This document shows, one piece after another, positions 17,343 through 25,018 of a DNA stretch of 64,000 bases. Position 1 is the stretch's first letter; the number at the start of each line of letters is the position of its first letter. The stretch spans positions 62,001-126,000 of the forward strand of contig NZ_JAOZEV010000001.1 in assembly GCF_025847275.1 (NCBI RefSeq). Reading direction: 5' to 3'. This DNA is from Flavobacterium frigoritolerans. Its GTDB lineage: Bacteria; Bacteroidota; Bacteroidia; Flavobacteriales; Flavobacteriaceae. The translations under genes were made by a program, and so were the position numbers. Under the pieces are notes generated by a model. That model saw only the letters and a list, made by a program, of their open reading frames with translations. It was not told the DNA's origin and ran no database searches.

Positions 17343-18329
17343 ATGTTCAAAATCAGAAACTTGATTATTTCCAGCGTTTTTTTAACGCCTTATCTTTTTT
17401 TCGGCCAGCATACCGATGTCATCAATTCTAACCGACCTGGCGAAACTATGTCGGCTTTTTCTGTTGGAAAATCAGTAATTCAAGCCGAAGTTGGCGTTTA
17501 TGGAATTAACGAAAAGCACAATTTATTAAATTATAATGCAAGTGGTTTCGGAACTGATTTAACTCTTCGTTGGGGGCTTTTTCGCGAACAACTTGAACTT
17601 ATTGCCGATATACAGTATCAAATGGAAGATTATTCTACTCCATTTGCTAATTACAAAAAAAACGATTTTAAGCAGACTATATTAGGAGCAAAATATCTAA
17701 TCTACGATCCGTTTAAAAACTATGAAAAAAAAGCAAATATTTATAGCTGGAAAGCCAACCAAAGATTCAACTGGCATCAATTAATTCCAGCAGTTTCTAT
17801 TTTTGCAGGTGCTAATTTTACTTTTGCTGGAAATCCATACGCTTTCACAAATGAGTCGAGCATTTCTCCAAAAATCATGTTAATCACTCAAAATCATTTA
17901 GGTGATGGAAAATGGGTATTTGTTACCAATATTATTGCTGATTATATCACTACTGACTTTCCTAGTTATGGATATGTTGTAACACTTACACGAGGCTTTA
18001 ATGACAAATGGTCTGGTTTTGTAGAAAATCAAGGTTATAAAAGTGATTTTTACAGTGATTGTATTGTTAGAGGTGGCGCAGCCTATTTGCTAAATAAAAA
18101 TATGCAAATCGACGCATCTATAAGTACTAATTTCAAAGATACTCCTTCTATTTTTTATGGTGGTGTTGGATTTTCTTGGCGTTACGACACCAACTATAAG
18201 GAAGTTCAAATGAACTTTAAAGATACTAAGAAAGGTAAAAAGGATAAAAAAAGTAAAAAAAGCAGAAAGAAAGAACTTGAAGAAGATTCTATCAAAATTG
18301 AGCAAAAACGTAAATCTACATTTGAATAA
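17343..18329 (+). CDS. Outer-membrane beta-barrel protein (phenol-degradation/MetA-like transporter family)
   Basis: A 328-residue secreted protein. The signal peptide MFKIRNLIISSVFLTPYLFF ends near GQ. The mature part opens with INSNRPGETMSAFSVGKSVI, a pattern of the Phenol_MetA_deg-type outer-membrane family, followed by alternating hydrophobic/polar strands with many aromatic residues (WKANQRFNWHQLIP, YGYVVTLTRGFNDKWSGF). The C-terminal 45 residues are a very basic Lys-rich tail after the barrel, unusual for the family. The substrate, if any, is not known. The start follows the -7 element. Confidence 0.78.
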   Translation: MFKIRNLIISSVFLTPYLFFGQHTDVINSNRPGETMSAFSVGKSVIQAEVGVYGINEKHNLLNYNASGFGTDLTLRWGLFREQLELIADIQYQMEDYSTPFANYKKNDFKQTILGAKYLIYDPFKNYEKKANIYSWKANQRFNWHQLIPAVSIFAGANFTFAGNPYAFTNESSISPKIMLITQNHLGDGKWVFVTNIIADYITTDFPSYGYVVTLTRGFNDKWSGFVENQGYKSDFYSDCIVRGGAAYLLNKNMQIDASISTNFKDTPSIFYGGVGFSWRYDTNYKEVQMNFKDTKKGKKDKKSKKSRKKELEEDSIKIEQKRKSTFE

Positions 18330-18395
18330 TAACTGCAACTACAAATTAGACAACCTCTCAAAAAAGAGATTTTTTTAAAATATAATACAATCTTA

Positions 18396-19514
18396 ATGAT
18401 TACAATACAAGAAGCTAAAACAAAAAAGGAATTAACTGAATTTATAAAATTTCCTTTCTCTCTATATAAAGACAATAAATATTGGGTTCCTCCTATTATT
18501 GCTGATGAGTTAGAAACTTTTGATAAAACCAAAAATCCTGCTTTCGAAAATGCTGAGGCTACTTTCTATGTCGCTTTGAGAAATAATAAAATTGTAGGGC
18601 GTATTGCTACCATAATTAACTGGGATGAAGTAACTGGACAACAAAAAAAGAAAGTCCGTTTTGGCTGGTTTGATGTTATTGATGATATCGAAGTAACCAA
18701 AGCTTTACTTGAAAAAGTATATGAATTAGGTCGAAAAAACAATCTCGAATACGTTGAAGGTCCAATGGGGTTCTCTAATCTCGATAAAGTTGGTGTTTTA
18801 ACTGAAGGTTTTGATGAAATGGGAACTATGATTACATGGTATAATCATCCTTATTACGCAACGCATTTCGAGCAACTCGGTTATGTGGTAGAAAAAAGAT
18901 ATGATGAGAGTAAGTTTCCTTTCGCTAATGTAAAACCTGAATTCTTCGAAAAGGCAAATGAATTAGTAAAGAGAAGATACCAATTAAAACCGCTAAATTT
19001 CAAGACTACCAAAGAAGTTATGCCTCATGTGGATAAAATGTTTGATTTATTCAATGAATCTTACGCTTCTTTATCTTCATTTGTAGCGATATCAGATGTT
19101 CAGAAAGAATATTTCAAGAAGAAATACATTAGCTTTATCAATCCCGAATTTATAAAATTTGTAGAAGATAAAGACCATAATATTGTTGCTTTTAGCATTG
19201 TTATGCCTTCCTTTTCGGAAGCTTTACAGAAAACAAAAGGAAAATTATTTCCGTTTGGATTCCTTCATTTACTTAAAGCTAAAAAACATAGTAAGGATAT
19301 GATTTTTTATCTAATTGGTGTTCATCCTGACTATCAAAATAAAGCTGTAACTGCAATTATATTCAATGAGTATTACCATACTTTTAAAGAAAAAGGTATC
19401 ATTAATTGCTACAGAACTCCCGAATTATCAGATAATGTAGCCATACACAATTTATGGAAGCATTTTGATCCTGTAATACACAAACGACGAGCTACTTTTC
19501 GTAAAGAATTATAA
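18396..19514 (+). CDS. GNAT-like acetyltransferase-fold protein
   Basis: A 372-residue cytoplasmic protein. The N-terminus IQEAKTKKELTEFIKFPF SLYKDNKYWVPP and YVALRNNKIVGRIATI look like a GNAT fold in which the second beta strand is followed by a basic/Gly loop; a second GNAT-like half includes FYLIGVHPDYQNKAVTAIIF near residues 300-330. I know the arrangement from a conserved Bacteroidota family often described only as N-acetyltransferase-like. No substrate can be proposed. It lies 66 bases after the outer-membrane gene and ends at a strong terminator. Confidence 0.78.
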   Translation: MITIQEAKTKKELTEFIKFPFSLYKDNKYWVPPIIADELETFDKTKNPAFENAEATFYVALRNNKIVGRIATIINWDEVTGQQKKKVRFGWFDVIDDIEVTKALLEKVYELGRKNNLEYVEGPMGFSNLDKVGVLTEGFDEMGTMITWYNHPYYATHFEQLGYVVEKRYDESKFPFANVKPEFFEKANELVKRRYQLKPLNFKTTKEVMPHVDKMFDLFNESYASLSSFVAISDVQKEYFKKKYISFINPEFIKFVEDKDHNIVAFSIVMPSFSEALQKTKGKLFPFGFLHLLKAKKHSKDMIFYLIGVHPDYQNKAVTAIIFNEYYHTFKEKGIINCYRTPELSDNVAIHNLWKHFDPVIHKRRATFRKEL

Positions 19515-19515
19515 T

Positions 19516-19552
19516 AAAAAAATCCATCTGTCTCGGCAGATGGATTTTTTTA
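19516..19552 (+). terminator. Rho-independent terminator
   Basis: The stem AATCCATCTG / CAGATGGATT with a TCTCGG-type loop and a T run follows 2 bases after the GNAT-like gene. Confidence 0.88.
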
Positions 19553-19626
19553 TTTCCACAGTTTTAAAACTAATAAATTATAATTAGCTCCTCTAACTGC
19601 TAAAACTCTTATATAATTCAATAAAA

Positions 19627-20094
19627 CTATTTACAATCTACTTTTGACAAAGTCATTTTTGAATCAAATTTTAAAAGCTTTTTATCTTTAAACACCAATT
19701 TGCCATTTGTTTCTATAAGATCTCCATATCCCTCAACAAAAGTTCCTGCTTTTTTTAAGAAAGCAACTTCTCTTATAGAAGAAACTCCTTCGGATTTAAA
19801 AGTATAATCGGCAATAAGTGTATCTCCTTTTATGTTCCCTATTATAGTTCCTTCATTTTTATCTTTTTGATAAATTTTGTACGTCAATCGCCCATCTACT
19901 TCATTATGAGAATTTGTATTTAAAGTCAGTATAACCGTATCCTTATTAGTTATTGATTGAAAACACTGCTTTCCTACCGATTCTTTGATTTCTCCAGATT
20001 CTACCGTACTAGGGATTATTTCGCCAGGTTTTTCTTTTTTACAAGAAGCCAATACTAATGTAAGAACTCCTATTATCAAGATATTTTTTTTCAT
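19627..20094 (-). CDS. Lipoprotein of unknown function
   Basis: A 155-residue protein with the lipoprotein signal MKKNILIIGVLTLVLASC (lipidated Cys18). The mature part is beta-rich: VILTLNTNSHNEVDGRLTY, IIGNIKGDTLIADYTF and a C-terminal Cys (KVDCK). Cys44 (GKQCFQ) and the C-terminal Cys could pair. The pattern of repeated GxxxGxLxY strands resembles small beta-barrel or lipocalin-like envelope proteins, but I cannot name the family. It is isolated from the upstream gene by a terminator. Confidence 0.78.
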   Translation of the reverse strand: MKKNILIIGVLTLVLASCKKEKPGEIIPSTVESGEIKESVGKQCFQSITNKDTVILTLNTNSHNEVDGRLTYKIYQKDKNEGTIIGNIKGDTLIADYTFKSEGVSSIREVAFLKKAGTFVEGYGDLIETNGKLVFKDKKLLKFDSKMTLSKVDCK

Positions 20095-20150
20095 ATTATT
20101 TAGTTTAATAGTTTTGAATGTTAAATATACTGTATAAAAGTTTTAAACAA

Positions 20151-20183
20151 AAAAAATCCATTCGCATAACGAATGGATTTTTT
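20151..20183 (-). terminator. Terminator of the alpha-oxoamine synthase gene
   Basis: The stem AAAAAATCCATTCG / CGAATGGATTTTTT has a 5-base loop and lies 43 bases after the stop of the 20226-21488 gene. The U-rich tail is present on both strands. Confidence 0.88.
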
Positions 20184-20225
20184 TATATAATTTCCACATA
20201 TTCAATTGAATATTAGCAAATATTT

Positions 20226-21488
20226 TTATGCATCTAAATCAACTGTAGTTCTACTAGCAATTTCTTTATAAGTTCCATTTTCTAATTTTTCACGAATAGC
20301 TTCAAAAGCTGTAAGTGTCTCATCAATATCTCCTAAAGTATGAGATGTAGTAGGTATCATTCTTAGTAAAATAATTCCTTTTGGAATAACTGGATAAATA
20401 ACAATCGACAAGAAAATACCGTAGTTTTCTCTTAAATCATTTACCATTACCATTGCTTCTGGCACACTTCCTTGAAGATAAACTGGAGTTACACAAGTAT
20501 TTGTATCACCAATATTAAAATTTCTAGAACGTAAACCGTTTTGTAATGCATTTACATTTTCCCAAAGTTTATCTTTCAATTCTGGGTGATTACGCAATAA
20601 TTCTAAACGTTTCAAAGAACCAATTGTTTGAATCATTGGTAATGCTTTTGCAAACATCTGAGAACGTAAATTGTATTTTAGGTAATCTATAATATCTTTA
20701 TCTGCGGCTACAAAAGCTCCAATATTTGCCATAGATTTAGCAAAAGTAGAGAAATAAACATCAATATCATCTTGAACTCCTTGCTCCTCACCTGCTCCAG
20801 CTCCTGTTTTACCAAGTGTACCAAAACCGTGTGCATCATCTACCAATAATCTGAAATTGTATTTTTGTTTCATAGCAACAATTTCTTTCAATTTCCCTTG
20901 TTGACCACGCATTCCAAACACACCTTCAGTAATAAATAAAATACCTCCACCTGTTTCAGTTGCCATTTTAGTAGCACGCTGCAGGTTTTTCTCCATACTT
21001 TCTAGGTCATTGTGTTTGTATGTAAAACGTTTACCCATGTGCAAACGAACACCATCGATAATACAAGCATGAGAATCTACATCATAGACAATTATATCAT
21101 TTTTAGTAACCAAAGCATCAATGATAGACACCATTCCTTGGTAACCAAAATTCAACAAGTAAGCCGCTGGTTTCATTACAAAATCAGCCAATTCGTTTTC
21201 TAATTGCTCATGATATTTAGTGTGACCAGACATCATACGTGCTCCCATTGGGTATGCAGCACCAAACTGAGTTGCAGCGTCAATATCAGCCTGACGTACT
21301 TCTGGATGATTTGCTAAACCTAAATAGTCATTCAAACTCCAGTTTAAAATATTTTTTCCACCAAACTGCATTCTTGGACCAAGTTCACCTTCTAATTTAG
21401 GGAAAACAAAATAACCTTCTGCTTGAGAAGCCCATTTTCCTAATGGTCCTTTATTGTTTTGAATTCTTTCGAATAAATCTTTTACCAT
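20226..21488 (-). CDS. Alpha-oxoamine synthase, serine palmitoyltransferase or cysteate acyltransferase type
   Basis: A PLP-dependent fold-type I enzyme (420 residues) that condenses an amino acid with an acyl thioester. Visible features: PLP-stacking region DVDSHACIIDG, Asp217/His220 in LLVDDAHGFGTLG, and the Schiff-base Lys251 in FSTFAKSMANIG. In Bacteroidota this family supplies the first step of sphingolipid synthesis (serine plus palmitoyl thioester) or, in flavobacteria and relatives, of capnine-type sulfonolipids (cysteate plus acyl thioester); the sequence alone does not separate these. KBL and BioF roles are less likely because no biotin or threonine genes are adjacent. It is monocistronic, with its own promoter and terminator, and divergent from nirK. 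Confidence 0.88.
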   Translation of the reverse strand: MVKDLFERIQNNKGPLGKWASQAEGYFVFPKLEGELGPRMQFGGKNILNWSLNDYLGLANHPEVRQADIDAATQFGAAYPMGARMMSGHTKYHEQLENELADFVMKPAAYLLNFGYQGMVSIIDALVTKNDIIVYDVDSHACIIDGVRLHMGKRFTYKHNDLESMEKNLQRATKMATETGGGILFITEGVFGMRGQQGKLKEIVAMKQKYNFRLLVDDAHGFGTLGKTGAGAGEEQGVQDDIDVYFSTFAKSMANIGAFVAADKDIIDYLKYNLRSQMFAKALPMIQTIGSLKRLELLRNHPELKDKLWENVNALQNGLRSRNFNIGDTNTCVTPVYLQGSVPEAMVMVNDLRENYGIFLSIVIYPVIPKGIILLRMIPTTSHTLGDIDETLTAFEAIREKLENGTYKEIASRTTVDLDA

Positions 21489-21528
21489 AAATATATTTTG
21501 AAGTAATAATTTTAATTTAAACAGCGTG

Positions 21529-21536
21529 CAAAAATA
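21529..21536 (-). promoter_or_regulatory. -7 element of the alpha-oxoamine synthase gene
   Basis: On the minus strand TATTTTTG matches TAnnTTTG, 40 bases before the start at 21488. Confidence 0.55.
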
Positions 21537-21710
21537 ATGATTATTATTCTAAAATAGAGTTTCCATTTATTTTTATTGAAAAATATTCTGAATATCAATA
21601 TTCAAGTATTATGCTTCTCGAAAAACATATTCTTTAAGAGCACAACTATCGAAATTATAACAAGACAAATTTCTAGAATAATTAATAGATATTTCATGAT
21701 TTTTATCATA

Positions 21711-21734
21711 ATAAAAGACAAACATGTCTTTTAT
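21711..21734. promoter_or_regulatory. Putative NO-responsive operator of nirK
   Basis: A perfect inverted repeat ATAAAAGAC-AAACAT-GTCTTTTAT. The same arm sequence and 6-base spacer occur upstream of norB (29403-29426) and rrf2 (30518-30541). It overlaps the nirK -7 element by three bases, a position suited to repression. Confidence 0.72.
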
Positions 21735-21739
21735 ATTTG
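21732..21739 (+). promoter_or_regulatory. -7 element of nirK
   Basis: TATATTTG matches TAnnTTTG, 38 bases upstream of the nirK ATG and overlapping the right arm of the inverted repeat. Confidence 0.65.
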
Positions 21740-21777
21740 TGTAAAGATTTTAAAACTAAAATAAAACCAAATTAATT

Positions 21778-23226
21778 ATGAGAAAAAATTATAAAATGCC
21801 ACTAAAATTAAAAGTCTTTTTTTGTGCAATTTTTGCAATGACACTCTTAGCATCATGTAAAAAAGGAGAACATTCAACTAATTATACTGATATTGTGACC
21901 GATGGAGAAATGGAAGCCGAGCTAACAACTCCTCCAATGGTACCGAAACCTGTTGGTAACAGACCTGCCATGAAACTAAAAATAAACATGGAAATTAAAG
22001 AACAGGAAGGAACTATGACTGATGGTGTAAAATACACTTATTGGACATTTGGCGGCTCTGTTCCCGGTAGTTTTATTAGAACTCGTGTAGGTGATGAAGT
22101 TGAATTTCACCTAAAAAATCACCCAGACAATAAGTTGCCACATAACATCGATTTACATGCTGTTACAGGTCCTGGAGGTGGAGCAACATCATCACTAGTA
22201 GCTCCTGGACATGAAAAAGTATTTAACTTCAAGGTAATTAATCCTGGCTTGTACGTTTATCACTGTGCTACAGCTCCTGTTGGAATGCATATCGCAAATG
22301 GAATGTACGGTTTGATTCTTGTTGAACCTGAAGGCGGACTTCCTCCTGTAGATAAAGAATACTACGTTATGCAAGGAGATTTTTATACACAAGGTGAATA
22401 TGGAGCCAAAGGACTACAACCTTTTGATATGAATAAAGCCGTAAAAGAAACACCTGATTATGTTGTATTTAACGGAAAAGTTGGTTCATTGACTAATGGA
22501 GGTGAACTTACTGCAAAAGTGGGTGAAACGATTCGTTTATTTGTTGGTAATGGTGGTCCAAACTTAGTGTCTTCTTTCCATGTAATCGGTGAAATATTTG
22601 ATAAAGTGCATGTAGAAGGTGGAAGTTTGATTAATGAAAATGTTCAAACAACACTAATCCCTGCTGGAGGAGCTGCGATAATTGATTTTAAAGTCGAAAC
22701 TCCGGGAGATTTCATCTTAGTTGACCACTCTATTTTTAGAGCATTCAATAAAGGGGCATTGGGAATTTTAAAAGTTGAAGGTGCTGAACATAAAAACATT
22801 TATTCTGGAACTATTCAAGAAGGTATTTATTTACCAGAAGGCGGAACGATTCAAAAAATGCCTGATAACGGAGCAGCCAAAACTGTAACTCCAAAAAGAA
22901 CTGTAGCTGAGAAAATAAAAATTGGTAAAGAAATTTTTGGAACCACATGTTTTGCCTGTCATCAATCTGAAGGACAAGGAATCCCAAGTACCTTCCCTCC
23001 TTTGGCAAAATCAGATTATCTTAATGCAGATCCTAAACGAGCAATTAAAACAATCTTGCATGGTTTAAGTGGTGAAGTAACTGTAAATGGTCATAAATAC
23101 AACAATGTTATGCCAAGTCAGAATTTATCTGATGATGAAATAGCAAATGTTATGACTTACATATATAACAGTTGGGGAAATAATAAAACAGATGTTACTC
23201 CTGAAATGGTAAAATCACTAAGATAA
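21778..23226 (+). CDS. nirK: Copper nitrite reductase with C-terminal cytochrome c domain
   Basis: Reduces nitrite to nitric oxide. The 482-residue precursor has a lipoprotein signal (LLASC, Cys27), so the enzyme is probably tethered to a membrane facing the periplasm. Two cupredoxin domains carry all copper ligands: type 1 His122, Cys163, His171, Met176 ([25 protein letters not shown]) and type 2 His127, His162, His317, with catalytic Asp125 and His268 (SSFHVIG). Residues about 375-482 form a class I cytochrome c with CFACH (391-395) and a likely axial Met445 in NNVMPSQ, giving a built-in electron entry. It heads a nirK-nirV-sco operon with 13-base spacing. A start at residue 7 is possible. 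Confidence 0.97.
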   Translation: MRKNYKMPLKLKVFFCAIFAMTLLASCKKGEHSTNYTDIVTDGEMEAELTTPPMVPKPVGNRPAMKLKINMEIKEQEGTMTDGVKYTYWTFGGSVPGSFIRTRVGDEVEFHLKNHPDNKLPHNIDLHAVTGPGGGATSSLVAPGHEKVFNFKVINPGLYVYHCATAPVGMHIANGMYGLILVEPEGGLPPVDKEYYVMQGDFYTQGEYGAKGLQPFDMNKAVKETPDYVVFNGKVGSLTNGGELTAKVGETIRLFVGNGGPNLVSSFHVIGEIFDKVHVEGGSLINENVQTTLIPAGGAAIIDFKVETPGDFILVDHSIFRAFNKGALGILKVEGAEHKNIYSGTIQEGIYLPEGGTIQKMPDNGAAKTVTPKRTVAEKIKIGKEIFGTTCFACHQSEGQGIPSTFPPLAKSDYLNADPKRAIKTILHGLSGEVTVNGHKYNNVMPSQNLSDDEIANVMTYIYNSWGNNKTDVTPEMVKSLR

Positions 23227-23239
23227 CAACAGTACTATT

Positions 23240-24010
23240 ATGCAAAAAAACATTTTAATTATTCTTCTTTTCTTGGCTTATATGGGAATGGTAAGCGCAC
23301 AAGGATCGAAAATGGTTCCAATAAAAGAGGGCTCTTTTGTCCCTCTTTATGGGACTACAGATAAAACACCTGTTGCAGTAAAATCATTTTACATAGATGT
23401 TTATCCTATTACAAATAGTGAGTTTTTGGCTTTTATCAAAAAGAATCCAAACTATAGTAAATCTAAAATAAAAGGACTTTTTGCAGACAAAAGTTATCTA
23501 TCGTATTGGAAAGGTGATTTAGATTTTGGAAATTCAAATCCTAAAGCTCCCGTAACAAACGTTTCCTGGTTTGCTGCTAAGAAATACTGCGAATGTCAAG
23601 GCAAACGATTACCTACAATGGATGAATGGGAATATGTTGCTATGGCAGATGAAAAAAAGATTGATGCCAGAACCAAAGCTGAATTTAACAAATACATATT
23701 GTCTTGGTATGAGAAATCAAAAACATATGAAAACCCCATTGGACAAACATTCAAAAATTATTGGGGTGTTTATGATATGCATGGATTAATATGGGAATGG
23801 ACTTCTGACTTTAATAGCATTTTTTTGTCTGGAGAATCAAGAAAAGACAAGAGTAATGATAAAAATCTTTTTTGCGGTGGAGCCTCAGTAAATGCAAGTG
23901 ACTTAATGGATTATGCTGCTTTTATGCGTTATGCATTTAGAGGAAGTCTCAAGGCGCAATACTCAACTAGAAGTCTAGGGTTTCGATGTGCTAGCTCTAC
24001 AAAACTATAA
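23240..24010 (+). CDS. nirV: NirV-like formylglycine-generating-enzyme family protein
   Basis: A 256-residue secreted protein; MQKNILIILLFLAYMGMVS is a signal peptide ending near SAQ. The FGE-sulfatase domain spans the rest: KSFYIDVYPITNSEFLAFI, APVTNVSWFAAKKYCECQGK, RLPTMDEWEYVA, YDMHGLIWEWTSDF and the C-terminal RSLGFRCA. These are the standard landmarks of the SUMF1/FGE fold. NirV proteins of this fold are encoded next to nirK in other denitrifiers; their role is unclear. Only one Cys pair (CECQ) is present near the centre, and no clear match to the FGE catalytic Cys pair is seen, so enzymatic formylglycine formation is not indicated. Gap to sco: 16 bases. Confidence 0.88.
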   Translation: MQKNILIILLFLAYMGMVSAQGSKMVPIKEGSFVPLYGTTDKTPVAVKSFYIDVYPITNSEFLAFIKKNPNYSKSKIKGLFADKSYLSYWKGDLDFGNSNPKAPVTNVSWFAAKKYCECQGKRLPTMDEWEYVAMADEKKIDARTKAEFNKYILSWYEKSKTYENPIGQTFKNYWGVYDMHGLIWEWTSDFNSIFLSGESRKDKSNDKNLFCGGASVNASDLMDYAAFMRYAFRGSLKAQYSTRSLGFRCASSTKL

Positions 24011-24026
24011 TTCTAAATCTTTTAAG

Positions 24027-24629
24027 ATGAAAAAAACAATAATCGCAATCTTTATTCTTCTTTTTACTTTACAAAGCTGTAAAGATTCAAAAAAGGAAAA
24101 TGATTCATTAGCCTCAAAAGACAAACCAATTAGCGATTTATCTATTTATAATTTACCCACTCAATGGACAACTCAGGATGGTAAAGACATTGAACTAAAA
24201 AGCTTAAAAGGGAATGTTCTTGTTATGGTAATGATATACACAACTTGTAAAGCTGCTTGTCCAAGACTAGTTGCCGACATGAGAAACATAGAATCTCGAT
24301 TAAATGTAAAAACCAAGAAAAATGTAAAACTTATATTGGTAAGCATCGACCCAGAAACCGATACTCCCGAGAAACTAAAAGCATTTGCTATTGCCAATAA
24401 AATGGATCATGATCCTTGGATTTTCTTACGCTCTACTGAGGAAAACACCCGCGAATTTGCGGCAATTCTTGCTGTTAACTATAAAAAAATATCTCCTATA
24501 GATTTTTCGCACTCTAATATTATAAGTGTTTTTAATCCAGATGGAGAGTTAATTTACCAACAAGAAGGTTTAGGTGTAAACAATGACAAAACGATTGACA
24601 GAATAAATCTGGAAGCCGAAAAAATTTAA
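24027..24629 (+). CDS. SCO1/SenC-family copper chaperone lipoprotein
   Basis: A 200-residue lipoprotein: MKKTIIAIFILLFTLQSC with lipidated Cys18; ATG 24027 is preferred over an upstream in-frame start overlapping nirV. The thioredoxin-like SCO fold has the copper-binding TTCKAACPRL (Cys74, Cys78), LVSIDPETDTPEKLKAF, and a distal His in DFSHSNIIS for the third ligand. SCO proteins deliver copper or reduce Cu-site thiols in the periplasm. Placement as third gene after nirK and nirV, with no cytochrome oxidase gene near, suggests it serves the copper centres of NirK. The operon ends in a terminator 18 bases on. Confidence 0.92.
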   Translation: MKKTIIAIFILLFTLQSCKDSKKENDSLASKDKPISDLSIYNLPTQWTTQDGKDIELKSLKGNVLVMVMIYTTCKAACPRLVADMRNIESRLNVKTKKNVKLILVSIDPETDTPEKLKAFAIANKMDHDPWIFLRSTEENTREFAAILAVNYKKISPIDFSHSNIISVFNPDGELIYQQEGLGVNNDKTIDRINLEAEKI

Positions 24630-24647
24630 TTAGGTTAATTAATTCGT

Positions 24648-24689
24648 AAAAAACAAGGGAAGATTTTAATTAATCGACTCTTGTTTTTT
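24648..24689 (+). terminator. Terminator of nirK-nirV-sco
   Basis: The arms AAAAACAAG and CTTGTTTTT flank an AT-rich loop and end in a T-rich tract, shortly after the sco stop codon. The loop is long, so the fold may be weaker than other terminators here. Confidence 0.6.
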
Positions 24690-24754
24690 GTTTTATAATA
24701 TGCATGAGAATTAACTGCAAGGCTTTAAAATCCTCTTAATCTGTGTTGGAAAAA

Positions 24755-24825
24755 TTAACCCCAAAGTCAGTAAAGATTTACGCAAAGTTGTGAAATCCTT
24801 TTATCCCGATAGCTATCGTGGTCGC
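24755..24825. repeat. Compound dispersed repeat, copy 2
   Basis: TTAACCCCAAAGTCAG / TTTACGCAAAG-type sequence is followed by TATCCCGATAGCTATCG. It parallels 137-227, including the order of the two parts, though the right arm of the palindrome is degraded (CGTGG instead of CGGG). Confidence 0.6.
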
Positions 24826-24832
24826 AAAAAAA

Positions 24833-24955
24833 GAACGCGGATTAATCAGATTTACAAAAGTAAAGACACGGATAAAAACGGATTTTAAAACAATAGAAAG
24901 TAAATCCGTTTTTTATCCGCGTTTTCGCCTTAGCGAATCCGTTTAATCCGCGTTC
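24833..24955. repeat. Long imperfect inverted repeat
   Basis: The outer arms GAACGCGGATTAA (24833-24845) and TTAATCCGCGTTC (24943-24955) are exact complements. Inner arms at 24869-24885 and 24902-24919 pair over 17 bp with a single extra T. The element would fold into a large hairpin between convergent genes. It consists of repeated AATCCG/CGGATT words. Confidence 0.7.
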
Positions 24956-25018
24956 GATTATAGGCAATTCTATCTCGCTATTTTAGGTTACAAAATTAAT
25001 TAATGAAGATTAGTGCAA

